From Gymnorhina tibicen (taxonomy: Eukaryota; Chordata; Aves; Passeriformes; Artamidae): a stretch of 64,000 nucleotides of DNA. The position numbers and the translations under genes were made by a program. Below are positions 49,749 through 62,400 of the stretch, in pieces. Within the stretch, counting starts at the first letter, position 1; each line of letters opens with the position of its first letter. The stretch is from NCBI GenBank assembly GCA_013399875.1, contig VXAZ01006908.1, forward strand, positions 744,001 to 808,000. Reading direction: 5' to 3'. The notes below the pieces were generated by a model that worked only from the letters and a program-made list of their open reading frames with translations, made no database searches and was not told the origin of the DNA.

Positions 49749-52700
49749 GCTGGAACTGTGCTATGTGATTCTGTACTCTTGTTTCCTTAGGAAACTCATT
49801 TAACCATGTATATATGAAATCATCAAAATATCTGTGCAGCTGGTTCTTGTTTCTTCATTCTCATTGAAAAAATAATTTTGCATATTGAAGGCTACTCATA
49901 CATCCTGAAAACCCCACCAATTTTAGAAAGAGAAAGCATTTGAATGGAAAAAACTTGACAGAGAATTCTGGATTTGTTAGATGTACCATACATTTCTCTC
50001 ACAGTGATTTGTTAGCCAAACTCCTCTTTTATGATAACACTAAAATATCTTTTACTGGGGAAACTAATGGGCATCTTATCAGACAACCTTCTTAACAGTG
50101 TTCCAGTGGAAACCAGCAGGGAGTCATTTTAGAATTACTGAACACAAGAGAAAGGAACCAAATTATCTTTTTTTCTTACTTTTTCTCCTGCAAAACCTGC
50201 AGAATTTATAAATTCTGATGGTAATTGCAGCCTGTAGGAGTAATCTTAACTTTAACTTGGCATTCTTTGATGAATTTGCAAGCTATTAAAAAGGAAGTGG
50301 AGATTCCACCAAATTGACCATTAAGAAGTATGTACATCTGATACAAATCAGGGCTATTAGTGGCTTGGTAGTTTCCACATTTTGTTAATGAACTGTGGAA
50401 ATGAAAAATTGGTAGACTTGGCCAAGGCATATTGTTTATAATAATCTTTAGGATTGCACTGGTCTTGGATCTAGCTGTACGAAACTGTAGAAAACTGTCT
50501 TCATGCCAAGGCACAAGTGAGAGAAACAGTACTGAAAAATGTTAAAGGGCCTGGAAGGTACTGAATTACTCTGGTGAAGGACCCTTGGCTTCAGCGAAAG
50601 CAAAGACCCATGCAGGATGAGCACCTCACTCTTGTGATTAAGCATGTGCTATTTTCTGCTCTCCTGAAATGAGTGTGTGCACAGTAACATCTGTAAATGT
50701 CAGGCAAGTGATGTGCTGTATTGAGCAGTCTCACTTTAAACCTGTCTAATGCGTGTCCTGTCTTAGTAAAGATACAGATGCTTTCTGTGGTCCTATAAAA
50801 ATGTGCATTTTAATGATAAATGGGACAGTTTATAGTTCCAATTACTCTTGTCTCCTTTGAAGCAGGAAAACTGGCAATCCCTTATCTAGACTTTAGCAGG
50901 TTGAGATAAACCTCGATAGGAAAAAGTATCTGGATTGTCAGAGCTTTTAGCTACAGTAAACTGCTTAAACTAAAAGCAGCTGTTGGTCAAAAAGAAACAA
51001 TACCCATCCATTTGTAAGATGTTCTGTGGCTGGGATACTATTAATGAGTTTTTCTTCAGACAAGAGTCTAAGTTACACACATGGACACTCATATGCACAA
51101 ACATGCACATACAGTGATATAAAACACATAGAGTTTGAAGAAATCCTGTTTGGCTAACACACAGTAGTCTCTTAGAAGAAAAAATCCCTGGAGATGGCTG
51201 TGTTCAGAAAACTATGGTTTGGTTCCAACAGTATAACAGTGAGATTTCACTGACAGTTATGAAAATGCTATTGTTGCTTCTACAAATCTATTATTCCCAT
51301 TTAATGTCTGGAACAGTAAAATTATCCTCACTGAGAAGTCGTATTCTGTCTGCTTCTTATTTGTTCTTAAGTATATTGGAGTTACATGGACAGTGCAGTC
51401 TTCTATCATGTCTTCTGAATCATTACCAATGACATATAAGACAATGATTCTGACTCCTTCTGGGTTTTGTACTATGTTTCTTCCAAGCTTCTATAAAGTT
51501 TTCCAGTGTAAATTTAAATCTGTGTTTCAGTAAATATTGTAAACAGGAAAAGATAATAATTCAACTTGTAGCATATCTTCAGTGTGCTCACTTTTTTTAC
51601 AAAACACTGTTCAGCAGTCTTAGAAGTCTGCGTGGACCTATTCAGTCTAGAATAAAGTCACCTGTAGTTATGAATTATATCCTCCAGTTCTCTTAAAATG
51701 TCTATATTATTCACCTATTTTCCCAAACCAATGTCCTGATAATATGAAAACCCAAATCTACAAAACCAAAGCTATAACTGACAAACAGTGGCAACAGTAC
51801 ATATGATTTCCAAGAGGTAAAAACTTACACCAGTTAAAAACTTCCCTTCTATCTGCAAAAGTCTCAGTTCTGCTTGATTTTTCTGTGGTTTCCGTGCTCT
51901 TCTAAATCTAAATTCTAACTAACTTCTGTACTCAACTCTCAATCAACTCTGCTGGGATTACAGCATATTTTCCCTTGAAAACCAATTTGGACAGTCATGA
52001 AACTCATCCCCTGTTCAGGCTGTACTTTCAAGAGCCTACACTGATACTTGACTTTGCAACGACAGGGTAATGTTAAGACTACTTTCTGAAATTTATGTAT
52101 TGGTTCACTATTGGCTATGAGACGCGTGAGCATCTAGTGGGAAAGATTAAGCTGGCGAAGCAGAGAGTTTGGGTTACTGTAGGTAATCTCCACGCAGCTG
52201 ATCCCCACACATCTGCTAGTGGATCATCATAACTATGCAGAAGCACAATTTTCCTTCTGGTTCATTTCTGTGGAGGCATCAATACCCAGATGAAGTCTGA
52301 ATCCCTGCATTACACTCTGAAATTGAAGCCTAAATAAATAATTTCTTCTAACAGAGAGAAGGGAATTGGCAGCCCATGAAAAGCTGAGGATTAGCCTTAC
52401 CCTTTTCTTCATATTTTTGCATGAATTCAGACTTAGTTGATTTCCAGACAGATTTTCCCATTTTCATATGCATATGCTTATTCTTGACATGACATGGCTT
52501 ATGCCGGGGCTTGGCAGGTTGATCCACAATTGTGAACTTCCCTCCCAGACAAGGACCTTGAGCCTCTCCTGTGAACCAAAGACCCGAGTTCCTTCTGTCA
52601 GGATTTCTCTTGTAATACTATAAAATAATGAGGTCTAGTCTATTCAGTTTAGGCCCTGGTACCTTTCCAGTTTGAAATGTCTCGTCCCAGAAAAGGGAAG

Positions 52701-55700
52701 AAAGATTATTTGAGCTTCTCTAAGGTAGCTGTCTGCATTCCCTTAATGGTTTAGAAGAGAAAGAAACACTTCTGAGATCTTCAGATGGAATTTCAGGCTA
52801 CTGAAATCAAATGTCTGCTGTGTGACTGGTAACTTAGGTACCACCAGAGAATAACCCAGTCTAAGGTACATGCTTATCTTTTTCCCATTGAGAATACAGT
52901 AAAATAACAGGAAATGTTCATCTTCTCCATTCACTTGGGATGCACTCTACTGCTTTTCACTGAGCAGAAATTGAAATCTCCAAATCTGCAAAATGAGTAA
53001 GATTTCATATGTGTAGGACTCCAGGATCTGCTCAGGATATAACCCAGTAGCCCAACAGAGTGTTTTCCTCCCTGAGACCATGCTCTGCTGACCTGAGTCA
53101 CTGTGCAGGCACTGACCTGGACCAGTCAATGAGCATAGGAAATGTACCTAATCTACATGCAGGTACCTGTCCTCTATCAAAATTTGCTTCAATTATGACA
53201 ACATAAAACTTTCTGAGTTTCTCCAGAACATTTAGACAGAGTTATGGTATGGTTGGTCATAAATTGGATACTAAAGCTAAGCTTTAGGTGATGTTTAAAA
53301 GGCTGCCATCTCATCAGAAGAAGTACTTGTGATCAATCTGAGAATTGCTTCTTCTAGCCTTTCTCATCAGAATTTTATTATTGGCAGATTCAGCAATTAT
53401 TTTTAATTAGATGCAAATTATGAGTAGAGGTGCATCAAACCATGTTATTGAGCGAAACTGAGTTTTCTGGATTTTATACTTTCCCTAGCTCAATGAAATT
53501 ATTTATTTCACCCTGTTCCACAGTTCTGTGTTTGCCAGTGAAGTCAGACATCCTTGTGTATCAAGACTGCCAAGGGACTGAACCCAAATTTTTAAAATAT
53601 GGGTAAAAAGTGTAAGGGTTAGAAAAAGACAGTAAAGTCAGATAGACTTTTAACATAAATATGGATTACAATACTCTGTTATAAAAATTTATTTTCAGTG
53701 TTTGTATTAGTATAAGGCCAGATATTTTGATCCTGCCAGAGCCAATCAGATTTGATGAGAACATTAACTTGGCTTGGAGCCAGGAAATAGGTGTAAACAT
53801 CAGACCTCATTAGATTTTCCTGAACTGTACTGAAATTGAGGTTTATTTCATGCCATGTATAATTAGACAGTTATTGTAATTATTCCAATTTGTTTCACAT
53901 CAAGACTTTTGCATTGCACCCTTTTAAGATGAGAACTGAAATCATCTATGCCCCAAGGCAGATCAAAACAAAATTTGTCATGTCCTATCCATCTAGAGGA
54001 CAATCAACATTTGTGTCTGTCCTCCAATAACAGCCAACTCCTGATGCCTTTAAGAATGGCAGAATTTCATCAGAACAGAGAATGCCTGTAGATGACATGG
54101 GTGCACGAGAAAGGAAGAATCTGCATTTTTTAAAGGGTCATTTAAACCCACAATAATGAATTCATTTCTAAACTACTTTCTAGACTGAGTCCATCTTGAA
54201 GTATCTTATGAAAAATGATTCTGCAGAACTGAGTGAATGACTGGATTGAATGATTTGGGCATAAATTATTTCATTACAGTTGAAAGCCTTTTCCATCTGC
54301 TGTCCTTGTATGCACAGCCTGTTTCTAGAAGCATTTTTGACAGATTTAAGCTGACTGGGTTTATGTATTTAATTCATTTGTACACAGCAGGGTACAGCAT
54401 CTACAGGCAGCTTCAGAACTCTGAGGCCAGTGGATCAAAAAATAATAATTTTTTTTTCCGAATAAAACCAGATAAGCTGAGGAAAGACATATATGTTGGA
54501 AAATAGGCTGTAATTTTTTTCATTTGTGCTGCTTTTAGTAAAAATTCTTATATTTGCAGTTCATCTTGTGCTCTTTAGGGAATTCTTGACCAAAATCTGC
54601 TTTTTACTAGGTTTTGACTATTGTGATCTGTCTGCACCAACCTTTTTACCTAAGTATCGTAAGACTCTTTCCCCCTTCAGTCATTCAAAACACTTAACCC
54701 TGCAATTTTTGGAGAAACATTTCATCATTTGGGATCATCAGATATTTTATTTCCTGTTGCTTTTGTCTGAAATATACTGAAGAGTATTTTTCTAACAGCT
54801 ATGTTGTTCTGATGTTTGAAATAATTTTCAATTTGGGTATGTGGTTTCTTAAAAAAATTTATCATAGATCTGCATTACATTTTTATTTTATTGTCGTATT
54901 CTATCCACTTTATACTGTCTGGAAATTCATTGAATAATAAAGGGCAAGTAGTGCCTCTGCAACTTAGTGCAAGGGAATACAACTTTCCTGAAAATTTTAA
55001 AATGGGATATTACATTACTACCTCATCTCAGTTAATGGTGAGCACACTATATAATTCTCTTTGAGCCTGTACTATTTACTAATTTTTACTTAATTTAGTA
55101 ACAAAAGTGATTGTACTATAAATATTCTGTATGCCTTGCGTATACATATTTGTCTGTTTGGGGAGGTCTTCTCATAGGAGTATATTAAGATTATCCATAA
55201 AATAGCGTACAATAGTTTCAGACTAAGAGGAACACAAGATTTTTGAGAAGGGATTAGAGGAAAAAAACAAGTGTAAAGGTAGCAATTCTTGTCCAGATTT
55301 ATGTGGGTTACTTCTTAGGGCCATTTGCTATGATAATATGTACTAATTTTCATTAGAGAAACTCGTCAGCAGTCTTGAGGTTTTAGAAGCTACATACCAG
55401 CAAGTATACTTTCTAAGATTAACCTGTTGAATGAGATGTTAGGACCACATTTTAGTTCTTAAAGTCTTAAAGAGCTTTTAAACTCATAAGCAAGTCAGGT
55501 TTGGCTTCATGGTCTATCGTTAGTAAAATTGTTCTGTTGAAGCATCCCATCAAAATACTCTAAATGGTTGCTCTGGCTGGGAGATACATTTTCTGAATTA
55601 ATATCCTTCTGAAATCAGAGCAGTACTAGCTTGATTGGAAAGAGCAGAAGATGAGATTCCAGCACTATTTCTGCAGTGCTCCAATCCTGAGAATACACAC

Positions 55701-56954
55701 AGCTCCATGGAAATTTTAACACCATGAAACAACTTCAGTGGTTCAGGGAAAGGTTTTCTGGTGCAAAAGTAACAGTGGGCGCAACTGCAGCTAAACATTG
55801 TTCCATGATTGGTATTATCATAGGAAAATGTTTAAAAGCAGGGCTAGATCAAAAGTGAGTGTGCTACAAGTAGAAAGAGAAATGCACATATCACCCAGTG
55901 CTGCTACAAGGCTTTTGGATTGTGGTACAGACTATACTGACCAGCCAAAACATCCACTCACTTTCCAGTAGAGTAGGACACCTGTTAACATCCTGATAGC
56001 ACAGTGGGGCCTCATGTGCTCCCTAGAATATTTTTTCCTCTATTGTGCTCACTCTGTCCACCAACACAACAAAGAAAAGCTCATTCGTGCCTTATCACTG
56101 GGTCCTGCCATTTTCTCAACTCTCCCTCCTTGCATTTTGATAATGAGGCGCAACCTGCCTCCAGATCACTTTTGCTCATGCAAACTTTATTGCCAATACA
56201 TCTCACAGCCTTCACCACCACTTTTGATACCCAAACAACACCATGAGGCAGAGAAAAGAAATTTGGATAATAGATAAGAAAACAAAAGCGCAGGTCACAA
56301 TTAATCACAAATTTCATAAGCATGAGATCTGAAGAATTGTGAAGCATCAGACTAAGAGGAATCATGGATGCTCCACATTCAAGGGAGAATACATCACTTC
56401 AAATGGTATTATTCTGTGAGAATGAGGGGAGCATATGAACCAATAGGTTTTGTTCTGATAATTCATGATGTTTTCAGTCCATAACAAGACTTGAGGACAA
56501 TAATGACAGTAATCTTTCATTACAGCTCTGTTGATTATATTAAAAAAAAGCCAAAAGCATTGTCCTTTTCTTGATACGCTTGTCTAGCACTTTTGTCTTT
56601 GATTAAGCATAGTTAGAAGGACAACTGTGGATAATTGGGTGGCCAACATGTCTTCAGAAATTAGAAACAACATCATGCAAACCAGAATTGGAAAGTCATC
56701 ACAGCAGTTTATCTCTTGTACAAATAAATTATTACAGCTTTGTCCCAGTGCTCCTCTCTGAGTATCAGAACATGATATGAACTTTCTTCAGTGAAGATCC
56801 ATCATGTCTCCAGGAGAAAAATTAATGATCTTCTGAGCCATTAACTGTCTTTAATGAATTAATGATCTGCTGTCTTTAACTCTAGACACGAAAGGCACGA
56901 GCTGATTTGGAAGGAAAAGTCTGATTCCACAGTCTTTATTTTAAATCCATTATG

Positions 56955-57045
56955 CTGGGTGGGGGGTTTGGGGGAGTTTGTGTTTTTTGGTTGTTGTTTG
57001 TTTGGGATTTTTTTGCTTTTTGGTTTTGTGGGGGTTTTTTTTTGT
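56955..57045. repeat. G- and T-rich low-complexity tract
   Basis: Runs of G (3, 6, 5, 3 and 5) within T-rich sequence on the + strand. The spacing does not meet the strict quadruplex pattern, though a long-loop or bulged form is possible. Confidence 0.8.
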
Positions 57046-59159
57046 GGAATGCCATATAATCTTGACTTAAAAAATTGCAGGCAAAGAAACTTCTGCACAT
57101 TTTCATTTCTCCTCTTTTTTTTGACACTGTAAGTCTTCTCACAGAGCTGCTATGAAGGGAAGTAACATGACACTCAGTGGCAACCAAAGTAAAAAGCACA
57201 TCTGTCCCAAAACATGTACTTTCTATCCACAAATCTGTCCATTTTTTTTCAGTCAGTACTAGTGTGACACTGTCAATTCCATTAAAGAAGCTTGCTTTTG
57301 CCATGCAAATTATGATTAGACTTTTATTACATTTAAAATATGTTTTCACACATGTTTCTTCAGCCTTCAGGGCAAAACACCCTCACCTACTTCTTGGCTT
57401 ACTCTTAATTCATTTTGTGAAAATTAAACTAGCTCATGTAAAACTTGGAGGACAAGAGAAAATGTCTCCCTTTTTGCCCTCTCTTCTAAGAGGTTACTAC
57501 TTAGCACATTACTAGTTCTTAGTCATAATAATTGTGAAGGAAGTCAGTCCAGGCTGTATCACGTGACAGTGAAATAAATTGCTGATTGTTCCATCATCCA
57601 ACAATCAAATAGCAAAAAGTTTGTGTTGAAGAAGGGTAGAACCTTGTCCCTGAACTTTCATGAGAATTTGTCCACGTGTATACTCTGAAACTGATGGCCA
57701 ACAGATGTCAGAGGCTGGAAAACTCCCGTTGTGTGAGTCCAAAAGGAGCAAAATATGAGATAGCCAAGCTAATATATGATATTTTGCTCAAATTGGGCAC
57801 ATGTCTTAGAGCAGAATTCTAAAGACTTCAGATGGAAAATTCAGAAATGGAAAGATTTTTTAGGAGCTTATGTGGGGATCTCAGAAAGTGTCTAGTTTAG
57901 ACTAGACCCGTACATTTAAACTGGTTAAAACTAAGTGAGATGAACTCAAACCACTAACAATTTTAAGTGGGAGTTGAACTTACATGCTAGTTTGTTCTGT
58001 GAGTCAGGCCAAAGTGCCTGTTATGACTAAGGAAGTTATTTGAGACTTTCTAGGGGCTAGATCACTGGAGACTTACTCAAACGGCTGAGTCCTCACATTC
58101 TCATCTAGCTGATGTCAAAGGCACTCCTGAGAAAGGTCAAAAACTTGACTGACTCCTTTGAGTTTATCAGTTCCACACCACTTTCAAATTATCATTGTAG
58201 TACAAGAGGAGTATTCCTCATTAGTTAAACTGGCTGTCTTGGATTAAAGCTTAGTTGTGGAAGGGAGGTCCATCATCAGCTAATTTGTTTGTCTGCCTGG
58301 CAGGCTATAATTTTGCTGTGGAAAAACCTTAAGCCCACAGTATAATGGCATTACTGTCTGGTATTTGTAATTCTAGCCACACAGTCTTCTTTCTTCAAAA
58401 TTCATCTGCTCATTATTTGCTGAAGCCAACTTTATTTTTTCTGCAAGATGCAACAATAAGTAAACAACATATGTTGTTGATTCAAAGAATTAACAAAAGA
58501 GTGTTTTTTTTCCTGCTTGAAAATCCTGTCTGTTGAGTGTGTGTAATATACTTGCTGCTTTTACTAATTTCTCCTCCTTCTAGATGTTTGCATTCAGAAG
58601 CTGAAAAAGACTTAGCTGTTAATTGCACATGTGTTTTGAGTCATGAATTTATCCTTCTAAATATATCTTATATACACTTAGACAAATTCCTCTCTTTTTT
58701 CTTATTCTATCAGTCATTGTACAAACATATGAGTACAAACATTTGTCTTGATCTTTAGGAAACTATTGTGCATGGCTGGGTGACTTGAAGTTCCTATTTT
58801 TCTGCAGTGGAGTATGATTTCATCCCTGGGTTAGTGACACTATGTTTAGTGTACATGACTTGTGTGTGCTCTAACAGCAGCCAGCATCTAAAGCCTGCTC
58901 TTACTGACATTGTTTTCAGTTGTGCTGAACTGTTACTCACATGTTACCACTTTTACCTGCAAGAAGGTGTCCAGGCATATTATAAATGTGATAGTGGAAA
59001 TAAGCTTCTGTGTTATTCCCAAACCCATATTGAAAATTGTACTATTAAAATCAATAAAGAACATTTAGCTGAAAGATATTGGTGGGTTTGATGGCCCTTC
59101 ACAGTCAGTGATAGTGAAGGTGAAACTTTATTGTAAGTTTGGTCCTTCCCAGTAACCTT

Positions 59160-59176
59160 ACCCACCCACCCACCCA
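59160..59176. repeat. (CCCA)n short tandem repeat
   Basis: Four CCCA units in the ACCCACCCACCCACCCA stretch. Low complexity only. Confidence 0.8.
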
Positions 59177-59399
59177 GTTTGCAGGAAATCCTCTGACTCA
59201 CAATTTTGCTTAAATCCTCTGACTCTTACTTTTTCTAAATTGTTCTTTGGCTTTGAAGACCTTTTATGTCAGTGAAGAGCTTGTGTATGTGTTTGTCTAA
59301 ATCTCAATCACAGGAGGATTTACATAGGAAATTAAGATTAAGTACCAGCAAATATAATTTGTAAAATAGTCGGGAGATGGAGCCATGTGAGACTTAGCT

Positions 59400-59446
59400 G
59401 GCCAATCAAAAAGCATAATGTGCAATGAGTCACATGAATATTCATA
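59400..59446 (+). promoter_or_regulatory. Candidate transcription-factor cluster (CCAAT, AP-1, POU palindrome)
   Basis: Within 46 bp: GGCCAATCA (CCAAT box, 59400-59408), TGAGTCA (AP-1 consensus, 59426-59432) and the perfect 12-bp palindrome ATGAATATTCAT (59434-59445), which resembles a POU-factor dimer site (compare ATGCATATGCAT). No gene starts nearby, so an enhancer is more likely than a promoter. Motif matches alone are weak evidence. Confidence 0.3.
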
Positions 59447-62400
59447 CTAAGGAGCTGGCAAATGATCAGAGTCTGAGAAGTCACCTAATAAAAAACAGCA
59501 AACAGCAAAGAACTAAAATTTGAAGAATCATACAAGTATCTCATTTTGCAAAATTAACCTATGCCATGTCTTCTCACAATCACTTTTCTAAAAGCTATCA
59601 GATACTTGAACTTAAAACTTCTTTTCCCAGTGCTCACTGCTGTGCTAATTACAGGCAAAATATTGTCATAGTTTTATAGAGAGTATATTTTTTTTCTGCT
59701 AGCTCTAGAAATCCTTCTATTGCAAAACATCTCCTTCTAGATATAGTTGAGAACAATTTTTACACAAGGTATACTGCATAAATTCAAACCTGTATAATAC
59801 AACATATAACTCACTATATTCAGTTCTCTGGGCCTATGTGAATTAGGTAATGGTAAGAGGAGGTGATATATGTTTAGCATTTATTCTTCAGAGTACTGAT
59901 GGAGACACACATTCATATCCAGTACTCTTAAACTATGACAATAAATTGTTAAATTATTAAAATAGAAAAAAATATATTTTCTTTTTATGCAGCTTCTGTT
60001 TTCTTTATCAGGCATTAAAATGCATTCTACATAGGACTTATGAAATAAAACCCAAGATATATGTCAGTAATGAGTGAAAGGTTTCACTAAGTTGCAGTAA
60101 AATTTAGAGAGCAAAACAGAAGAATGAGATAATAAATATCACAGTAAATTTTTTTTTCACTTATACTGTGGTTTTAATTGATATTCACTGATAGGTACAT
60201 TTTAAAATGCAGCTTAAAGTTGAGATTTTTTTTTAGGATAACTGTAAACATGCAATATTTAAAAGCATACATATAGTCTATATATTAATAACAAATGTTT
60301 AAATCTAATAGTGCTAACACAAAGAAAGAGAATGAGAATATTATCTCATATGTCCAATTTAATAAACTATTTTACATTTTCACAATAAGTTTACATATGA
60401 TGTACACACTAGTTATTATTAATTTAAATAAGGTAGAAAGTAATTATTCTTTTAATATATATTCTCTGTGGACACTGCATTTAAGCTATGCATACCTACC
60501 TACTTGCATAGAGCCCTGTCAATTGTTTGTACAATAATGTAGTCTGCATTTCATTGTCTCCATCTACTCAATTATTTCTAATCTTTTCTGACGTCTTGTC
60601 CGTGAAGACCTGTCTGAAATCAGGCATCTGCTTCTGATTAGAATCAGTTGTGATTTACACATATCAACTTCTAATCTCGCTTTAGTCACTGGACCTTCGT
60701 GTGGTCACTAGTCCCAACTGGCTGAATGATTTCTAATTTGATTATCCTGCATTAGTCACCATCTAGCAGATGTAGACATGAAAAATTTCCCAGTAGGTTT
60801 ATAAAGTCATTTATGACAGGAAGCAATTTTTCAGTGCATTCATCACTTCTGTCTCCATCACGCCATTTCTTTCAACAAAGGGTTTTTGAAATATAATACC
60901 AAAAAAGGTGAAGCCATACAGCTCCATCTACAATTTTAATGACTATGCCTCCAACTTTTCCGTATAGCCTAAGCTCAGTTAGGTTGTTCATTGAAAAGTT
61001 AGTCTTTTCTAAATAATTTACGCTAACTTCTGTATACTTCTGGTTTTACTTATCATTACCAGTAATCATTGTATCTGTGAATATATTATAGTTCAGTGGT
61101 TATTCTCAAAACCATTAATTATTTACTCTTAGTGACATGTGATTGGGTGCCAGCCATACTGTGCTAACCACATTGTATTAACACTATATTAGCTGATAGT
61201 CTCATTACATCTCTTTTTTATTATTGAGCTAAAAATGAATTATAGACTAATGAATAACAAAACTCAGATTCTTTTAATTAGTAAATTCATGTCCTCACTG
61301 AGACAGACAGCTTCCTGTAAGGGAATGACTTTGATAGAGCAGCTGAGATAGTTTGAATAAACAGGATATTCAGCACAGAAGACTTTCTTCAGGTGTGAAA
61401 TGGTGCAATCCTCAAAGTCAGAGATATTGCTCCAAGGTTTAGTAAACCTGTTATGAATTAGACCTATGGGGAGAAAATGTAGTTTGGAATTGTGAAACAA
61501 AGAGGAGAGAGGAGGTATTTGCGTAACTACTAATTAGCTAAATTAATGGGAGAGAATAAAGAGAGGCAGGTGACTTGTTGTCTGTGGAACATGGAAAAGA
61601 AATAAATATTATGGTAGGATTTTCACGTGAAATATTCATTTTTCAAACAGTTATGAGAGGTAAACCCAAACATAACATAAAATTTGACAAATACAGGAAA
61701 ACATGGGGTGCAATGAAAGCTGAAAGATGTGGAAGAAAAGATGTTCCTTATGTTCATTCTTCAGCAGGTTTTAGTCAGCGTGTCATTTACAGACTTCTGG
61801 AACATTATTGCCCTTAGAAAAAAAGTAATTTTTTAATTTTTAGTTTTTAATATGGGCTATAGCCACAGATTACAAGAATAAAAAATATATTTTTTGGGGG
61901 GAGTCAGCTTAAATGTTTTTTTGAGGGAACAGTAATGTTCAAGGGGAAAAATCACTCAGGATGGAGGAGCCATCAAATGGCCTACTTGTGGTTCAGAAAT
62001 GTCTAGAATTTGTTTTGAAGGTGATTGCTACATGGGAATAAATGCATTATAATAATCCATGGTTTATTATTGCCCATGATTTTAACATTGTGATTTCCAA
62101 TTTTATATTTGAATCTACTCTGGCTCTTATATTCCTCAGGTCATGATCCAAAAGGATCAGTGATTGCATGTGTGTGCTTTTGAAAATGCAATAAAGTCAA
62201 TGTTTCAAAAATTAAGTAAACATTTAAGTTTAAACTAAAGATACCTAGATAGAAGTGCTAGAAAGTGTATTTTTTGTGGTAAAAAACTACAAAAAAGTAA
62301 AACTGTTATTAAATGGGTCTCTTAAAGAAATGTAAAGTTGACATCATAACAAAAATTATCACTTTCTCCATTATTAAACTATTCACAGGCATAGTCTTGC

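Larger units (their letters stand above)
47465..59399. other. Intergenic DNA
   Basis: AT-rich, with no recognisable exon. It contains a CR1 internal fragment at about 49.6-49.75 kb and a GT-rich tract at 56.95-57.05 kb. Open frames of 60-137 codons exist but lack family motifs; the longest (minus strand, 56,936-57,349) is low-complexity. Confidence 0.6.

Noticed and set aside
56936..57349. 137-codon minus-strand open frame rich in Pro, Asn, Gln and Lys
   Set aside because: Much of it is the complement of the GT-rich low-complexity tract, and the composition is an artefact of that tract.
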